From the NCBI GenBank assembly GCA_033220425.1, contig CM065646.1, positions 441,501-505,500 of the forward strand: a stretch of DNA of 64,000 nucleotides. The letters run 5' to 3'. A program made the position numbers and the translations under genes. Position 1 is the stretch's first letter. Every line of letters begins with the position of its first letter. Shown here piece by piece: positions 33,270-45,412 of the stretch. The notes under the pieces were generated by a model. That model ran no database searches. It was not told the DNA's origin and saw only the letters and a program-made list of their open reading frames with translations. Origin of the DNA: Lepraria neglecta (Eukaryota > Ascomycota > Lecanoromycetes > Lecanorales > Stereocaulaceae).

Positions 33270-36200
33270 GGCTTTGACGTCGGTAAGTACGGGTTTAACA
33301 GAGAGCCAGTTCTGGAGAATGCTAATTTGGCATTTTCAGTGGAAAGTCTTCAACTTCTTCGACGTCTCGGAGGTCAAATCACCAGATCACGGGGAAAGCT
33401 CCTCAATATTCGATGTCAGTGCAGCTCTAACGCGCCGTCTACTACAATACTGACATGGCAAGAGCAATGAACTCAGCTGCGTATGTTCAGGATCGGACAA
33501 CCTTTTCATAGGCAGCAACGATGGCCACGTACGAATCCTATCCCAGACTTTCAAGGTTGTCCGGACCTTCAAAGCACACGATACCGGTTCGATCACACAC
33601 ATAAAGCAAGTCGAAGGAACGGCACTCCTTGTGACAGTCTCGGAGGACCTGTTGAATGAGCCGGTACTGAAAGTCTGGGCTCTTGATAAGACCGAGAAGA
33701 AGACGGGAGCACCGAAGTGCTTGTCAACACTGGGCATACATAATGGCAGGAAGCAGTTCCCCGTAAGCCCGGGACCTAGGAGAATATGGGGTTCGCTGTG
33801 ACGCTGACAGGTTCAGATATCAGCCTTTGCAACACTTGAAGACCTGTCACAGCTCGCTGTTGGGTTTGCGAACGGAGCGGTCACTGTCATACGAGGAGAT
33901 TTGATACATGATCGAGGTGCAAAGCAACGGACAGTCTTTGAGTCTGAGGAACCAATCACAGGTGTTGAATTTCGGGAGGGTTCAAATACTACACTCTATC
34001 TGGCCACCACAGGACGGATACTGACCCTGACAATAACGGGGAAGGGCCAAGGCCAGCCAGCAAAAGTTTTGGAAGATACAGGCTGCGGCGTTGGTTGCAT
34101 GACTTTTGATGAAGCCAATGGAGATATTGTGGTGGTCCGAGATGATGCAATACATTACTACGGCGTCAACGGTCGCGGGCCTTCTTTCGCATACGAGGGG
34201 CCAAAGCAGCTTGTCAGCATATTCGGTGACTACGTGGCCCTAGTCTCTCCTCCAAAAGCATCTATGCCTACAAAGACAAATGGTCTACGTAGATTTGGTG
34301 GCAACCGACCCGACGATCTGTTCAACACAACGACCTTTGCACTACTAGATACAGATCTGAAATTCATAGCTCATACAGAAACACTGCTGTCTCAAGTCAA
34401 AGCCTTGCTTATTGAATGGGGTGATCTGTTTCTTTTGACCTTAGATGGAAAGGTTGCTATACTCCCAAGAGTGTTCATGGTGAAGCCGCTAATTTCTACA
34501 GCTCTTCAGGTACCATGAGAAATCTTTACAGCAAAAGTTAGAGATCCTCTACCAGCGTGATCTGTACGTCTTGGCCATCAACTTTGCTCAGAAAGCCGGC
34601 ATCGATACAACCCAGCGTAATGTAATTCTGCGCAAGTATGGTGATTACTTGCATAAGAAAGGCGACTATGATACAGCTATGCAGCAGTATTTGAAGGCTA
34701 TCGACAATACAGAGCCGTCACAAGTGATACGAAAGGTACGTTTGTTGCCGCCTCTCAAAAGCCTCTGCTAAAGTCTATGACAAAGTTTCTCGACTCGCAA
34801 AGAATCAACAATCTGATCGAGTATCTTGAAGAACTTCATGATCACGATAAAGCTACCGTCGATCATACGACTCTGCTGCTCAACTGCTATGCTAAGCTCA
34901 AAGATACTGAGAAGCTCGAAACCTTTATCAAGTCCGGAACGAACTTTGATCTTGAGACAGCGATCAGTATGTGTCGACAAGGTGGCTACTACGACCAAGC
35001 TGTCTTTTTGGCCAAGAAAAATCATGAACATGAGCTTGTCATCGACATACTAATTGAAGACTCCAAGAAATACGAGGACGCATTAGACTACATCTGGCGT
35101 CTGGAGCCTGGAATGGCGTATCCAAATTTGATGAAGTATGCAAGGGTCTTGCTAGAGCATTGCCCAGATGATGCTACACAGGTCTTCATTGATTATTATA
35201 CGGGCGAATACAGGCCCAAGAAGGACGTTCCAATACCCACCATACGGATTCCGCAAGGTGGTGCATCTAATGCTGTCTCGAACCTGACCTCATTTATTCC
35301 TCTCCCATATCGGCAAACAAGTACAAATCCATCTCCCGCAACTATAGGAAGCCAACAGCTTGCGTTACAAGAGGGCGAGACAGCCGGGGCCGATTCGGCC
35401 CAACTCCCTCCAGAATATGACATACCGAAGCCGCGGACAGCTTTCTCCTCGTTCGTTGATCATCCGGATAATTTCATTACGTTTCTAGAGGCATGTTTGA
35501 AGCAAGAAAACATTGACAAAAGCGATATGGCCGATCTTTATACAACTCTGTTCGAGATGTACCTGGAGACTGCGAATACGAAGAAGGGCGAGGAGAAGGA
35601 AAAGTGGGAGGCAAGAGCCAAAAGGTTGATTGATGGCAACGATGTAAGCTGGAATCTCAGTTTTGTTCTAAATTCCACGCTCATCGCCCCTAGATACCAA
35701 TCGATACGTCTAACGTTTTGCTCCTTTCCCACCTGTCGAACTTCCGGGACGGTACGATTCTAGTCAAAGAGCAGCAGGGTCTTCGCTTCGACATCTTCCG
35801 ATCGTATACCTCAGCAAATGACACTGCCGGAGCTATCAAAGCCCTGCGGAAATATGGTCCTGAGGAGCCGCAGCTCTATCCAGCTGCGTTAGCCTACTTC
35901 ACTTCCACTCCTAAAATCCTCGAGGAAGCCGGCGGTGAGCTGGATGCAGTCTTGATGAAGATCGACCAAGATGGTCTCATGGCGCCTTTGCAAGTGATAC
36001 AGACATTAAGCACCAACGCGGTAACCACGATGGGAATGGTTAAGAAGTATCTCAGCGACACCGTTGAGAGGGAAAGGAAAGAGATCTCAAATGTATGTAT
36101 GGTCCTTTCCTTCAAACAATAAGCCAGCTCACATGTTCCTAATGCAGAATCGCAAGCTCATCGAAAGCTACCGGACTGAGACCGAATCCAAGCGCAAAGA

Positions 36201-36525
36201 GATGGACGACCTAGGCAACAAGCCTGCCGTCTTCCAAACCAGGCGATGTGCCCAGTGTGGCAGGAGCCTGGATCTGCCCACCGTCCATTTCTTGTGTAAA
36301 CACTCCTTCCACCAGAGCTGTCTTAATGAGTCCGATGGCCAAGAGGCAGAGTGCCCCAAATGTGCTGCACAGAACAACAGTATTCGTGCTTTCAGGAAAG
36401 CTCAAGAGGACTCGGCGGATAGGCATGATATGTTCCAAGATGCGCTGCAGCGGAGTGGGGATAAGTTTGGGACAATTAGCGAGTTCTTTGGGAGAGGAGT
36501 CATGACTGCACCTACTGTAGAATAG
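33268..36525 (+). CDS. vps11: VPS11/Pep5, vacuolar sorting protein of CORVET and HOPS, RING-H2 finger
   Basis: Eight exons: 33268-33282, 33340-33414, 33463-33762, 33811-34452, 34502-34735, 34786-35643, 35694-36092, 36148-36525. They join in frame to about 966 residues, normal for VPS11. The N-terminal third is a WD40-like propeller (TFKAHDTGSITHIK, VLKVWALD, ISAFATLEDLSQLAVGFANG). RYHEKSLQQKLEILYQRDLY and the alpha-solenoid region (HHTTLLLNCYAKLKDTEKLE-like repeats, LETAISMCRQGGYYDQAVFL) match the clathrin-heavy-chain-repeat part. The C-terminus has a RING-H2 finger, CAQCGRSLDLPTVHFLCKH then HQSCL and CPKC (about 873-921). VPS11 is a core subunit tethering membranes to endosomes and vacuoles. 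The first exon is only five codons. The donor at 34453 is the unusual GTTGCT. No breaks in frame. Confidence 0.93.
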
Positions 36526-36757
36526 TGAGATACCCGATCAGCTTCGTATGCTCCCAGCTCCGCATGATGCCGCCGTTGTAGTAGCTCATGATGAAATCAA
36601 TATAAGAAACACGTGACCGGCGCGACGCCAAGAAAACGCGTTAAAGTGCTAGCTACTGAACTGCCGAAGTATTTTCTCCAGCGTTTGGCTCCATTGATGA
36701 GCAGACTCTTGACTCCTGGCTGGCAATTGCCTTGTTAAGGCATGAAGCTACTGCAAC

Positions 36758-39098
36758 ATGACGAAGCGAAAAGTAATCGAAGACTCAGATGACGAGGACA
36801 AGGCTGAAGCCACCCCACCACCTCAATCCCCGCCAGCAGTCTCAGAGCACGACTCAAGTGCAATGGCTGAGGATATAACCTCAGCAGCATCGGAGACCCT
36901 CCAACAGTCAGCAGGCCCAAGTACCACTTCCACTGGTCAGCATCCCCCCTTTCATAATCTGTCCTGCCACGACAGACCCGCTAACAAAAGCAGAGCGACT
37001 AAACCGCGAAATCCGCAACGCCCACAAAACCCTGATAGAGCCTACCCCCGACAGCAGTCTTCCCACCACACGAATCCTCAGCTCATCTCAGCAGCAGTCT
37101 CAAGCCTCACCCACGACGGCGCGGAGCAAGATGAGGAGGACGAAGACGGCTGTGGAGAGGCCTAGGGTGAAGAAGCCGTTGAAGACGTATGGGAGTCAAG
37201 GCCGGGATGTTTTTGAGTTTTGTGGGAGTAGTGATGGGGAGGTGGATGTGACGCCACGGAAGGCGCTCGAGTTTCCCAGTGCGAAGCGAAGGAAGCAGGA
37301 GAAACAGGCGGAAGTGGAGAAGGTGGGAGGGACATGGGGGCTGTCTAGTGGGGATACAGTGGTTTTGGAGCCTAGAACTAGCGCTGTGCAGCACAAAGCC
37401 CTGAAGAAGGGCAACATGGCTAGCACGTGGGCATTGTCTAGTGGGGATACGGAGGTTTTGAATTCTGGGGTGCGATCTACGGATAAGGAGTCTTCGACCG
37501 GGAGCTTCATGCCTCCTCCAGCAATGAAGTCTACATCGTTCGAACAGACGCAACGCTCGGAGACAAGTACTGTGGCTAGAAAGTTGGAACCCACGCCTGC
37601 CAGTCCCGACCCTACGCAAGACACAAACCCCTTCGAGTCAACTTACTCTGATGGCCGAATGCCGACGCCTACGATTTCATCTCGGGGACCAGGTGACGAT
37701 CAGAACTTCCAGAGTTCTGATTGGGCAAACACTTCACGAAAGCGGTCAAGGGCTGAGATGGAGGCCACTAACATCGACAAATCTGGCCTGATAGAACTAA
37801 GCTCAAGTGCTTCCGTGCTCTCGCCAGGCAAGACGGGTACGGTCGACAAGGGAACTCAACCAGCTATTGTCACGCAAGAAGGCAAAACAACCGAAGACAG
37901 TGGAACGTCCACCACTGAGCCCATGGTACTGCTCCCACAGCTTCTACAGAATGATGATAGCCAGGACGAGTTATCACTGCCTGCCACCACATCTGAAAGT
38001 GCCAGTAAATGCCAGGTCAAACCATCCAAAGAAAAAGATAGAGACCGGAAACATGTGGATGAGCTGGGTTCTGATGACGCTGGCATAGGCTTTCCAAAAG
38101 AGTACTATCAGCCTCGACCAAGTAAATCCAGATCTGGCCGTGGCGATGACGGAATCATCGTACCAGATGATTACTCGAAGAGGCCAGAAGCCGTCGCTAA
38201 GAAGAAAGGGAAGTTGTCCAGACGAAAGACTACCGCCTTCCATGAATTGATACCAAAAGAAGAGGACGAGGATGACGATGACGAGGATGAGATTGTCACC
38301 CAGCCCGGCTCTAGAACCCCAAGATCGAGAGCTATTGAGACTATCAAAGAACAAGACGGACTAGACTTGGAGGAGAAATATAAGGCAAAAAAAATCCATG
38401 ACGGCTTTGAGCCAGAGGATAAGCCTACCGCCAAGCCGACGGTGCCAGCGAAGCAACGTGGTAGACCCAAGAAAGAAGCTAATGAAGCCTCCGAGAACAA
38501 GTCCACGGGCGATGATGGGCTGGACGTCCAGGGGAAAGCAGGACAAGAGAAAGGGAAGGATGCCGAAGCAGATTCAGAACCTGAAGTGGAACCCAAGCCC
38601 GCAACTAAGCCCACAGAGTCGAAAAAGCAACGAGGAAGGCCCAAGAAAGGAGCCGCTGAAGCCTCCAACACCAAGACTTCGGATGAGAAACAGGATGAGC
38701 TCGATCAGAGCAACCCTGCACCAACCAAGGCCAAGGCCGATGTAACAAGCAAAAAGCCACGAAACAAAGGCAAAACCCTCAAGGCAATCAGTGAAGAGCT
38801 TATCCATGACAGCGATGACGACCCGCTTGCTGCCGACGAAAGCGAAGAATTACCGAGAAACATTCTCCACGAGACCCAAGGTAAAATCGTTCTGCCAAAG
38901 CCTATTGAGGGAGCACATGCATCCCCTTCACCACCAAAGCCGAGGTCGGCCCCACCGGAGACTCCTCACAAAGCAGTCGCTTCTCACAAAGGTCCAGACA
39001 AGCACAGTCCAATCAGTAGCGGGAAAGTGGCATATCGGGTGGGTCTGAGCAAGAGGGCGAGAATTGAGCCTTTGCTCAGGATTGTTCGCAGGGTCTGA
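36758..39098 (+). CDS. AT-hook nuclear protein, disordered
   Basis: Exons 36758-36935 and 36976-39098 join in phase 1 through a 40-nt intron (GTCAGC...ACGACAG) to about 766 residues. The splice gives STTSTDPLTKAERLNREIRN, a charged conserved-looking helix. Two AT-hooks, QRGRPKK, lie near residues 552 and 610, each preceded by basic or Pro-rich sequence; an acidic run (EEDEDDDDEDE) lies near 490. A repeated TWxLSSGDTxVL segment near 37340 and 37430 is an internal duplication. The C-terminus, GKVAYRVGLSKRARIEPLLR, looks like a conserved short motif. AT-hooks bind the minor groove of AT-rich DNA, so a chromatin role is likely but unproved. It follows VPS11 on the same strand by about 230 bp. Confidence 0.8.
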
Positions 39099-39465
39099 CA
39101 TAAGTATGATGCATTATAAAGGATTCTGGCATTGCGTGAGATGTTTGGAGTTATAGAAAAGGCAGGATTATCCCCTTGGAGCGCTGCTTTTTTGCTTTCT
39201 GATGTGGGGTATTTGCTGTTAGCTGAAGTATGATATGTGCATAGTAAGGTACACTGCTATCAGCTTTATTAGTGGAATACATGTACGCACTTTTAGCCAA
39301 TGAGGTGCTGCATTGTTTAGCAGAGACCAATTGGGAGTAGTGGCTTGGCGCTCAACCCCCTATGGTGAGGCTGAAACTCTTTTCTATCGTTTCCTCCGTC
39401 TATCAGCCTTCTAGCATCACTTCGAGTCGCTACTCATTCCCTGATTGTCAACTTCTGATTGGACG
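39099..39465. other. Intergenic stretch
   Basis: Holds the AT-hook gene 3' region and the upstream region of the ankyrin gene. No separate feature seen. Confidence 0.5.
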
Positions 39466-41974
39466 ATGGACGGGCTCTCCTCCACAGCGAGCGCAATAGC
39501 CGTGGTATCTCTTGCTGTCCAACTAGCCGACAGCGTCAAGAAGCTCTGCGAATTCTGGAGTTCCGTTAGAGATGCACCAGAGGATATCCATGCCATTGTA
39601 ACTGAACTAGAGCTCCTATCGAGCGGTCTCCCTGAGATCGCGACTGGAGCACAGCATGTCGAACCTGACGTAGCATTGATTGCTGTGCTGAAAGATTGTA
39701 CCTTGAAGGTGAAAAACCTTAGGACGCTTGTTTGCGAGATTGATGCCGACTTTATTTCAACTAGCCCTCGCATTCACAGATGGACGGCCTTTAGAGCGGT
39801 TTTGAAGAATGAGAAGATCAAGAAGTTTCAAGAAGCGCTGGAGCGATTGAAAAGTACACTACTAATGGCGCAGCAGAATCAGTTTGGGTAAGGTCGATCT
39901 TCTTCGCCAACACAATATAGTATCATTTGCAACCTCTCAAAGTCCTAACAGCGCCTAGTTTGGGAAATTGCCATCAAGTACTTACGGAAAAAACATAATG
40001 ACTTTGCTATCTTTATCAAAGCCGTTTAAGTCATATACGGTATCAGTCACAACACCAGTTTCTAACGCATGGTTTTCAAGGGCTATCCGACCTCTATTCG
40101 CATCCACCTCCAAGGACAATCCCAAGCTCGTCGAGAGCACGCTGATATATTGGACACTTTATGGAGGCTCTTCGTACTGGGTTCTACCTTGAGGATGATA
40201 CTTTGGATCTTAAAGATGCTTCTAATGGTCTTCGAAATCAAGGACACGAGCGAAATTTGAATGTAGAGGACCTCCAAATCAGCCAGCTCGACAGACAGCT
40301 ATTCGACGACGCTTGGCACGTACTGAGGCACTCAGTATGGATCAGACGTACAGTGACGAAATGTTTCTCTTGGGCTGTACATTTTTGGGATAATATCTTT
40401 ACGAACACCAAAACGACTTCATTGGCATCGACTGATCCAGAAGACTTGGGACAAGATCAATATGAATACGGAAGCTCGTTCAGGATACGGCCAGCTCGAT
40501 ATTGGATCAAAGTTGGATTATCGTATGACCTTCATGTCAGCCTTGCTAATTCTTCGATTCGAGGCTGGAAGTATATGCTGGAAGCATTCCGCCTTGTACC
40601 CGACGACGCTACAATCTTTGAGTTATGTAGACAAGGAAACCTTCCAGGTGTCAGAAGTCTGCTATCACAGGGTCATGCTGCGGTCAGGGATACAGATTCC
40701 CAGCGACATACACCACTTCATGTAAGTTCAAGATCATTTTAACTTAATTTGACTACCGTTGTTTGTAATCTCAACCCAGACTGAAGAAGTTTTATTTTAG
40801 TTTGCGGCAGAAAATCATCGTGCCGAGCTTTTCAAGCTCCTTATTGACTCCGGAGCTGACAGAGGTGCCCGCACTCATTACTTCAACTGGTCATACATTC
40901 ATTCTTGTCGTATAGTCTTGGAGTTAAGATTCAGCAATGACTGGCCACACAGGAGCTCACTCAGACTCGCAAGTCACAATAAGCCAACAAAGAGTTCTAC
41001 GCTCGAAGCCATGATTCAAACTTTGCATCTGTTTACTGACTCCATGAACTTTTCTGAGCCATTTGCCGATGGCTGGGAAACTTCATGGAGCCTCGGTACA
41101 GACTCTCGGGGGCTACTATCAGACGGAGAGACGGAGGTACACCCTGATCTCTGCTCTGGATGCTTAGGCGGTCGAGCGATGACCTCAAGGCCAACTTAGA
41201 TAGAGTGATATACGTCACGTTGCTGGAAACGACATTACGTCCCAACGAAACAGCAGATGCCGCCGGCTTACTGTTGGATTTGGGCGGCGAGAGAGCTAGT
41301 GATAGAACAGACTACTTCGATAACTACACCATCCTTCAGCAACAGATAGTAACTCTTTATCAGCATTATCTTCATCTTACTAGCTGCGAGCTGGACTACA
41401 GCCCGCAACAAGAATTACATTCGTCGTGTGTATTCACGTTTTGGCGGTCTGGCTTGTGTGCTTTGCGAATAGACACTAAAGATTTTATTGAACAAGAGCT
41501 GGAGCAAAGCCCTTTGGTCGACGCTAGCTGGAAAGCGGATACATTGCTGCTTTGTTTGAGTACGATTTCGAACAGGCTTACCGCCCCATTGGGGTCAAGT
41601 ATTGCGACAGCTGCGGAACGCGCAACTACGGAATCAGAGTTCAGTCGTTCTGGCGGTACTTACTTGAAAAGGTCAGACTCGGTATAGGAACAGACATATC
41701 AAGTGAGATTGGGCCGAAGGCTGGTGGAACCTTGGACAACAACACTAATAGAAGTCTCAAAGTCCAGGGCACTATAATTAAGGAAAGCAGTCCATACTAC
41801 GATTATGATGAGGTCTGTGGGGACGGGGTGGAAATCCTGCCCAACCACATGGCATCTCGTGGCGAAGCACAATATGCTGTCGAAGCGTATTCCACGAGAA
41901 TCGCAAGTGGATTCAATTGCGGGTATGAAAGGGACGCGGTGGTGTGCATGAAATGCTGGCATGACTACCAGTGA
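39466..41974 (+). pseudogene. Decayed fungal STAND-N-like/ankyrin-repeat gene
   Basis: The ATG at 39466 (MDGLSSTASAIAVVSLAVQL) opens an N-terminal helical domain (ADSVKKLCEFWSSVRDAPED, ELELLSSGLPEI) of the type that caps fungal NACHT/STAND and ankyrin proteins. A donor GTAAGG ends the first piece at about 39888. Later pieces give a typical ankyrin unit split by an intron (40723-40800, GTAAGT...TTTTAG): SQRHTPLH then FAAENHRAELFKLLIDSGAD. Downstream, frames change near 41160 and 41550 before a C-terminal segment (CDSCGTRNYGIRVQSFWRYL ... CMKCWHDYQ) also seen at the ends of this kind of protein. There is no NACHT P-loop in the part seen. With at least two frame changes and one poorly joined exon, I treat it as a relict. 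Confidence 0.55.
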
Positions 41975-42901
41975 ACAGGAATTCGGAGGACAACCAAGTG
42001 GTTGGAAGAACCGGCATTACAGACTGATAATACGACAGGGGATGAGTTCTCCCCCTTTCATATCCACAACTAGAGCTTGTCTCTCGAAACATGCAGTATT
42101 TGAGGTCACTTCGAGGGCATGTTCTTTCAGTATGGAGCTTATCGTCCATTTGAGAATGTTACAGGCATACAAATAAGTGACTAAAGCATGCGGCGGTACA
42201 CTGGTTGTGAGATACTTCCGGTTTTTACCATGCTGCTTGGCCTTAAGAAAGCATACACAAGAGTGGACGATTACATTCGGTAACAGGATGGCAAACGTCT
42301 GCCACTGTGGCCGAGATTTTCTTTGCTCAGTGATGTTCAATGGCACAGCATAAAGAATGAAATTCGTCTAAGGAAACGTCTCCAAGCAGCCGTGCCCTAC
42401 GGGACCTCCAGTATCAGGGTCGCTTTGGAGCCGGTAATAGCAGCTCTCGTGCCTCGCTCAAAATGATAGGGAAACTTCCGGGTTTTTATTCCAAATCCGA
42501 TTATTTCTTGCAACTGTTATTCCTAATTTGCTTCGTTGAATCTCTGTAGACTTCGGTAGAAGGCACGTGCCAGCGCGTTTGTGCTTAGACGCGGACCGAC
42601 GCGTCTCCATGACGATTTCTTGGCGCGGCAATCTTCAACGACTACAAAGTGAGGTCAACGTCGCTCTGTTAGGCCATTGGGCTCTACAATTGCTTCGTGT
42701 ATTGCTTTATTGTACCTCTGGTCGTGGCTTGAGTTTGCTTTGCTCATTTTTGCTGTTGCTCAGCTCCATGAGTGCAGTAGGGCTTAGGCCCACTTAATCA
42801 GGAATGGGCGACTGACTGTTGGTAAACAGTATCTTGAATCCATCATGCTCTCTGCTCTGACAACAACAATCATCACTTGAATCAACCTCGCGCCCCCAGC
42901 A
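41975..42901. other. Stretch between ankyrin relict and EME1
   Basis: No gene recognised. The last few hundred bases should hold the EME1 promoter. Confidence 0.5.
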
Positions 42902-44889
42902 ATGGCTCCCGGAGAAGTCATCGACTTGCTCAGTACTGACGATGAAGCGCCGCTTCAACCCCCGAGAGCCAGCAAAGGCGTCACTATTGCCAATGGCCGA
43001 GCCAATTCCGACTTCCTGTTCCTGCCCGATGATTTCGACAGCACTACACTATCTAAATCATCGTCAAAGAGAAGAAAAGTGAGCCCCTTGCTGTCCGGTG
43101 AAGATGATATGCCTACAAGTCCTCGACTGCCAGTCACTCGCAACGGACTTCTGTCGCCGAAAGCAACATCTCGGGGCAAGGGCCAAGCAACCCAAGAATG
43201 GGCTCCAATTGACGGGTCTGACCCCGTCGTCTTCACGTCATCGCTAGGCGGAGGAATCCCAGCTTCACGCACCAATAGAAGAGCATTCGATGCCGTGCCA
43301 TCGCATGACCAAGACTCGGACGACAGTCTTCCAGAAGACTTGTTGTCAGCTCCAATCCGAAAATCTAATGCAGCTTCAGCGCTGTCTGAGCGGACTGCAG
43401 CACTGCTTGCAAGCCTGTCTCAACCTCCTCCACGCTCAAAGCCTTCGAATGCTCGCAAGCCACTGAACGACAAAACCGCCAGCAGAATCAATATTCGCTT
43501 GCAAGGGTCAATTGACCGAGAGGATTCGACTGGGCCTGAAGACAAAAATGGAAGATCATCGGAGGACGTCAAAGCACCGAAGAAGAGGAAACTCACAGAG
43601 GAAGAACGAATTGCGACAGCGCAAGAGAAAGAGAGGGAAAAGGCTGCGAAAGCTCGCGAGAGAGAAAAGACAAAAGCGGTTGGCAAGGAGCAGAAGGCCA
43701 AAGAGAAAGAGGAGGAACTGGAGAGAAAGCGGATACAGAAGGAAGAGAAAGCGAGGGAAAAGCGCATCGCTGCGGACCTGGCGGAGGTGAATAAGTCAAA
43801 ACTTGACAAGAAAGACTCTACACCCGAGATGATCGTGGATCTTCCGGCATCCATTGACGGCCAGAGTGTGGACACACAGATCAGGGAGTTTCTCAAGAAT
43901 CTAGAAGTTCACGCGACATCGTACCAAAGCCCCATACCCAATATCATACGATGGCGACGGAAGATGAAAGCCAGGTGGAATGCAGAGATGGACCATTGGG
44001 AGCCTATAGGGTGCATGGAGATCCACGAGGAGAAGCATGTCATGTGCCTAGTGTCTGCTAAAGAATTCGTTGAACTGGCAATGGTTCAAAACAGCGACGA
44101 AGACGTCGAGACACATGTGACAAAGTTGAAGAGTGCGTACGAGGGCTGCATACCTATATACATGATCGAAGGCTTGCACATCTGGATGCGAAAGAATAAG
44201 ACAGCAGAGAACAGAGCATATCAAGAAAGAGTCAATTCACTCAGCCAAAGTAATGCAGATGGAGTTCCCGCAGCCAGTCAGCAAACCTCAAGGAAGAAGA
44301 AGCCTGCGCCAGAGGTTGTGGATGAAGATATGATCGAGGATGCGCTCCTACGACTGCAAGTTATGAATGGTTGCCTAGTCCACCATACGAACACCTCCGT
44401 AGAGACGGCCGAGTGGGTCGCGAACTTCACGCAGCACATCTCTACCATCCCATACAGGTCAGCAGTCTTACTGCCTATACTCTCAACATATTGACAAGCC
44501 CACAGGCTCCAACGAATGAACCTCGACACAACCTTTTGCATGGAATCAGGCCAAGTCAGAACCGGCGAAGACAAAGACGATACCTTCGTAAAGATGCTGC
44601 AAGAAGTCCACCACGTGACTCCTCCCATCGCTTATGGCATTGCGTCCGAGTACCCCAACGTCATCAGCTTGGTCAAAGCATTCCAAAAACACGGACCAAT
44701 CATACTCAAGGATCTACAGGTACATCTACTACCATTGAAACCATTGCTCAGATAAGGCGCTGACCGTGTATACTTAAGAAATCTGCGAACAGGAACGGCG
44801 CTCTCACAGACCGCAAGATTGGCCCTGCTATTAGCAGACGGTTGTATAAAATATTCACGGAGTTGGATTCTGCTTCTACGGATGTGTGA
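42902..44889 (+). CDS. eme1: EME1/MMS4, non-catalytic partner of the MUS81 structure-specific endonuclease
   Basis: Three exons (42902-44457, 44506-44719, 44779-44889) give about 626 residues. The first 200 are disordered and Ser/Pro-rich with VIDLLSTDDE at the very N-terminus, a SUMO-interacting-like motif. A Lys/Glu coiled coil (about 220-300) leads into the ERCC4-like domain (VDLPASIDGQSVDTQIREFL, then WEPIGCMEIHEEKHVMCLVS). The tail after splicing reads LQRMNLDTTFCMESGQVRTG, VTPPIAYGIASEYPNVISLV and NGALTDRKIGPAISRRLYKI, the helix-hairpin-helix region of Eme1/Mms4. With Mus81 it cuts branched DNA at stalled forks and recombination intermediates. The last intron uses acceptor CTTAAG at 44778, which restores the family sequence. 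Frame is clean. Confidence 0.9.
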
Positions 44890-45412
44890 GTCTATTGTAT
44901 GACTGTTTGTACATTGTCATCTGTTTTCTCAAGCCTGGAATGCTTCATTTTGCATGACATTAGGATATTCATCCGCATCCCTACGAGTTCTTCTATCTTC
45001 CTATAGCAGTAAATAGGAGAGGAACAATGCAAACACAATTTATAGCTTAATGGTTAAGCGCAATACATCCCGCAGTGATTGAAAATCCATGTTGCCAGAA
45101 ATAGAACATGAAATCTGGCGCCAAGCCATGTAAAATTCGATAAGAAGAGAATCAGGGTCCGCCTGTCATCACCACACAATAATGACGACCGCCACCATCT
45201 CGTCTTCCCTCAAATTCTCCCGCAAGACGCCATTTTAAATAGGGAGGTCAACATCAAAAAAGCAGCTAACCCATTCGAGGTTTCTGTACATTGAAAGCTC
45301 TGGGCGTCACAAGTTTCTGTATAGCTTCAGCTTTTTTGCCACTCTATTCGAATGGAAACTGATCTCAAACATCCGCAATTACCCTAATGACCAATAGATG
45401 ATTGCGAATCAC
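44890..45412. other. Intergenic stretch between convergent genes
   Basis: Contains the 3' regions of EME1 and the fasciclin gene. A tRNA A-box-like TAGCTTAATGG lies near 45044 but no tRNA fold follows. Confidence 0.5.

Noticed and set aside
43420-43896. Ser/Phe-rich minus-strand frame inside EME1
   Set aside because: Antisense of the Lys/Glu-rich coiled coil of EME1.
45040-45110. tRNA-like A box (TAGCTTAATGG) with a weak B-box-like GATTGAAAATCC
   Set aside because: Acceptor and T stems do not pair at the expected spacing, so no cloverleaf can be drawn.
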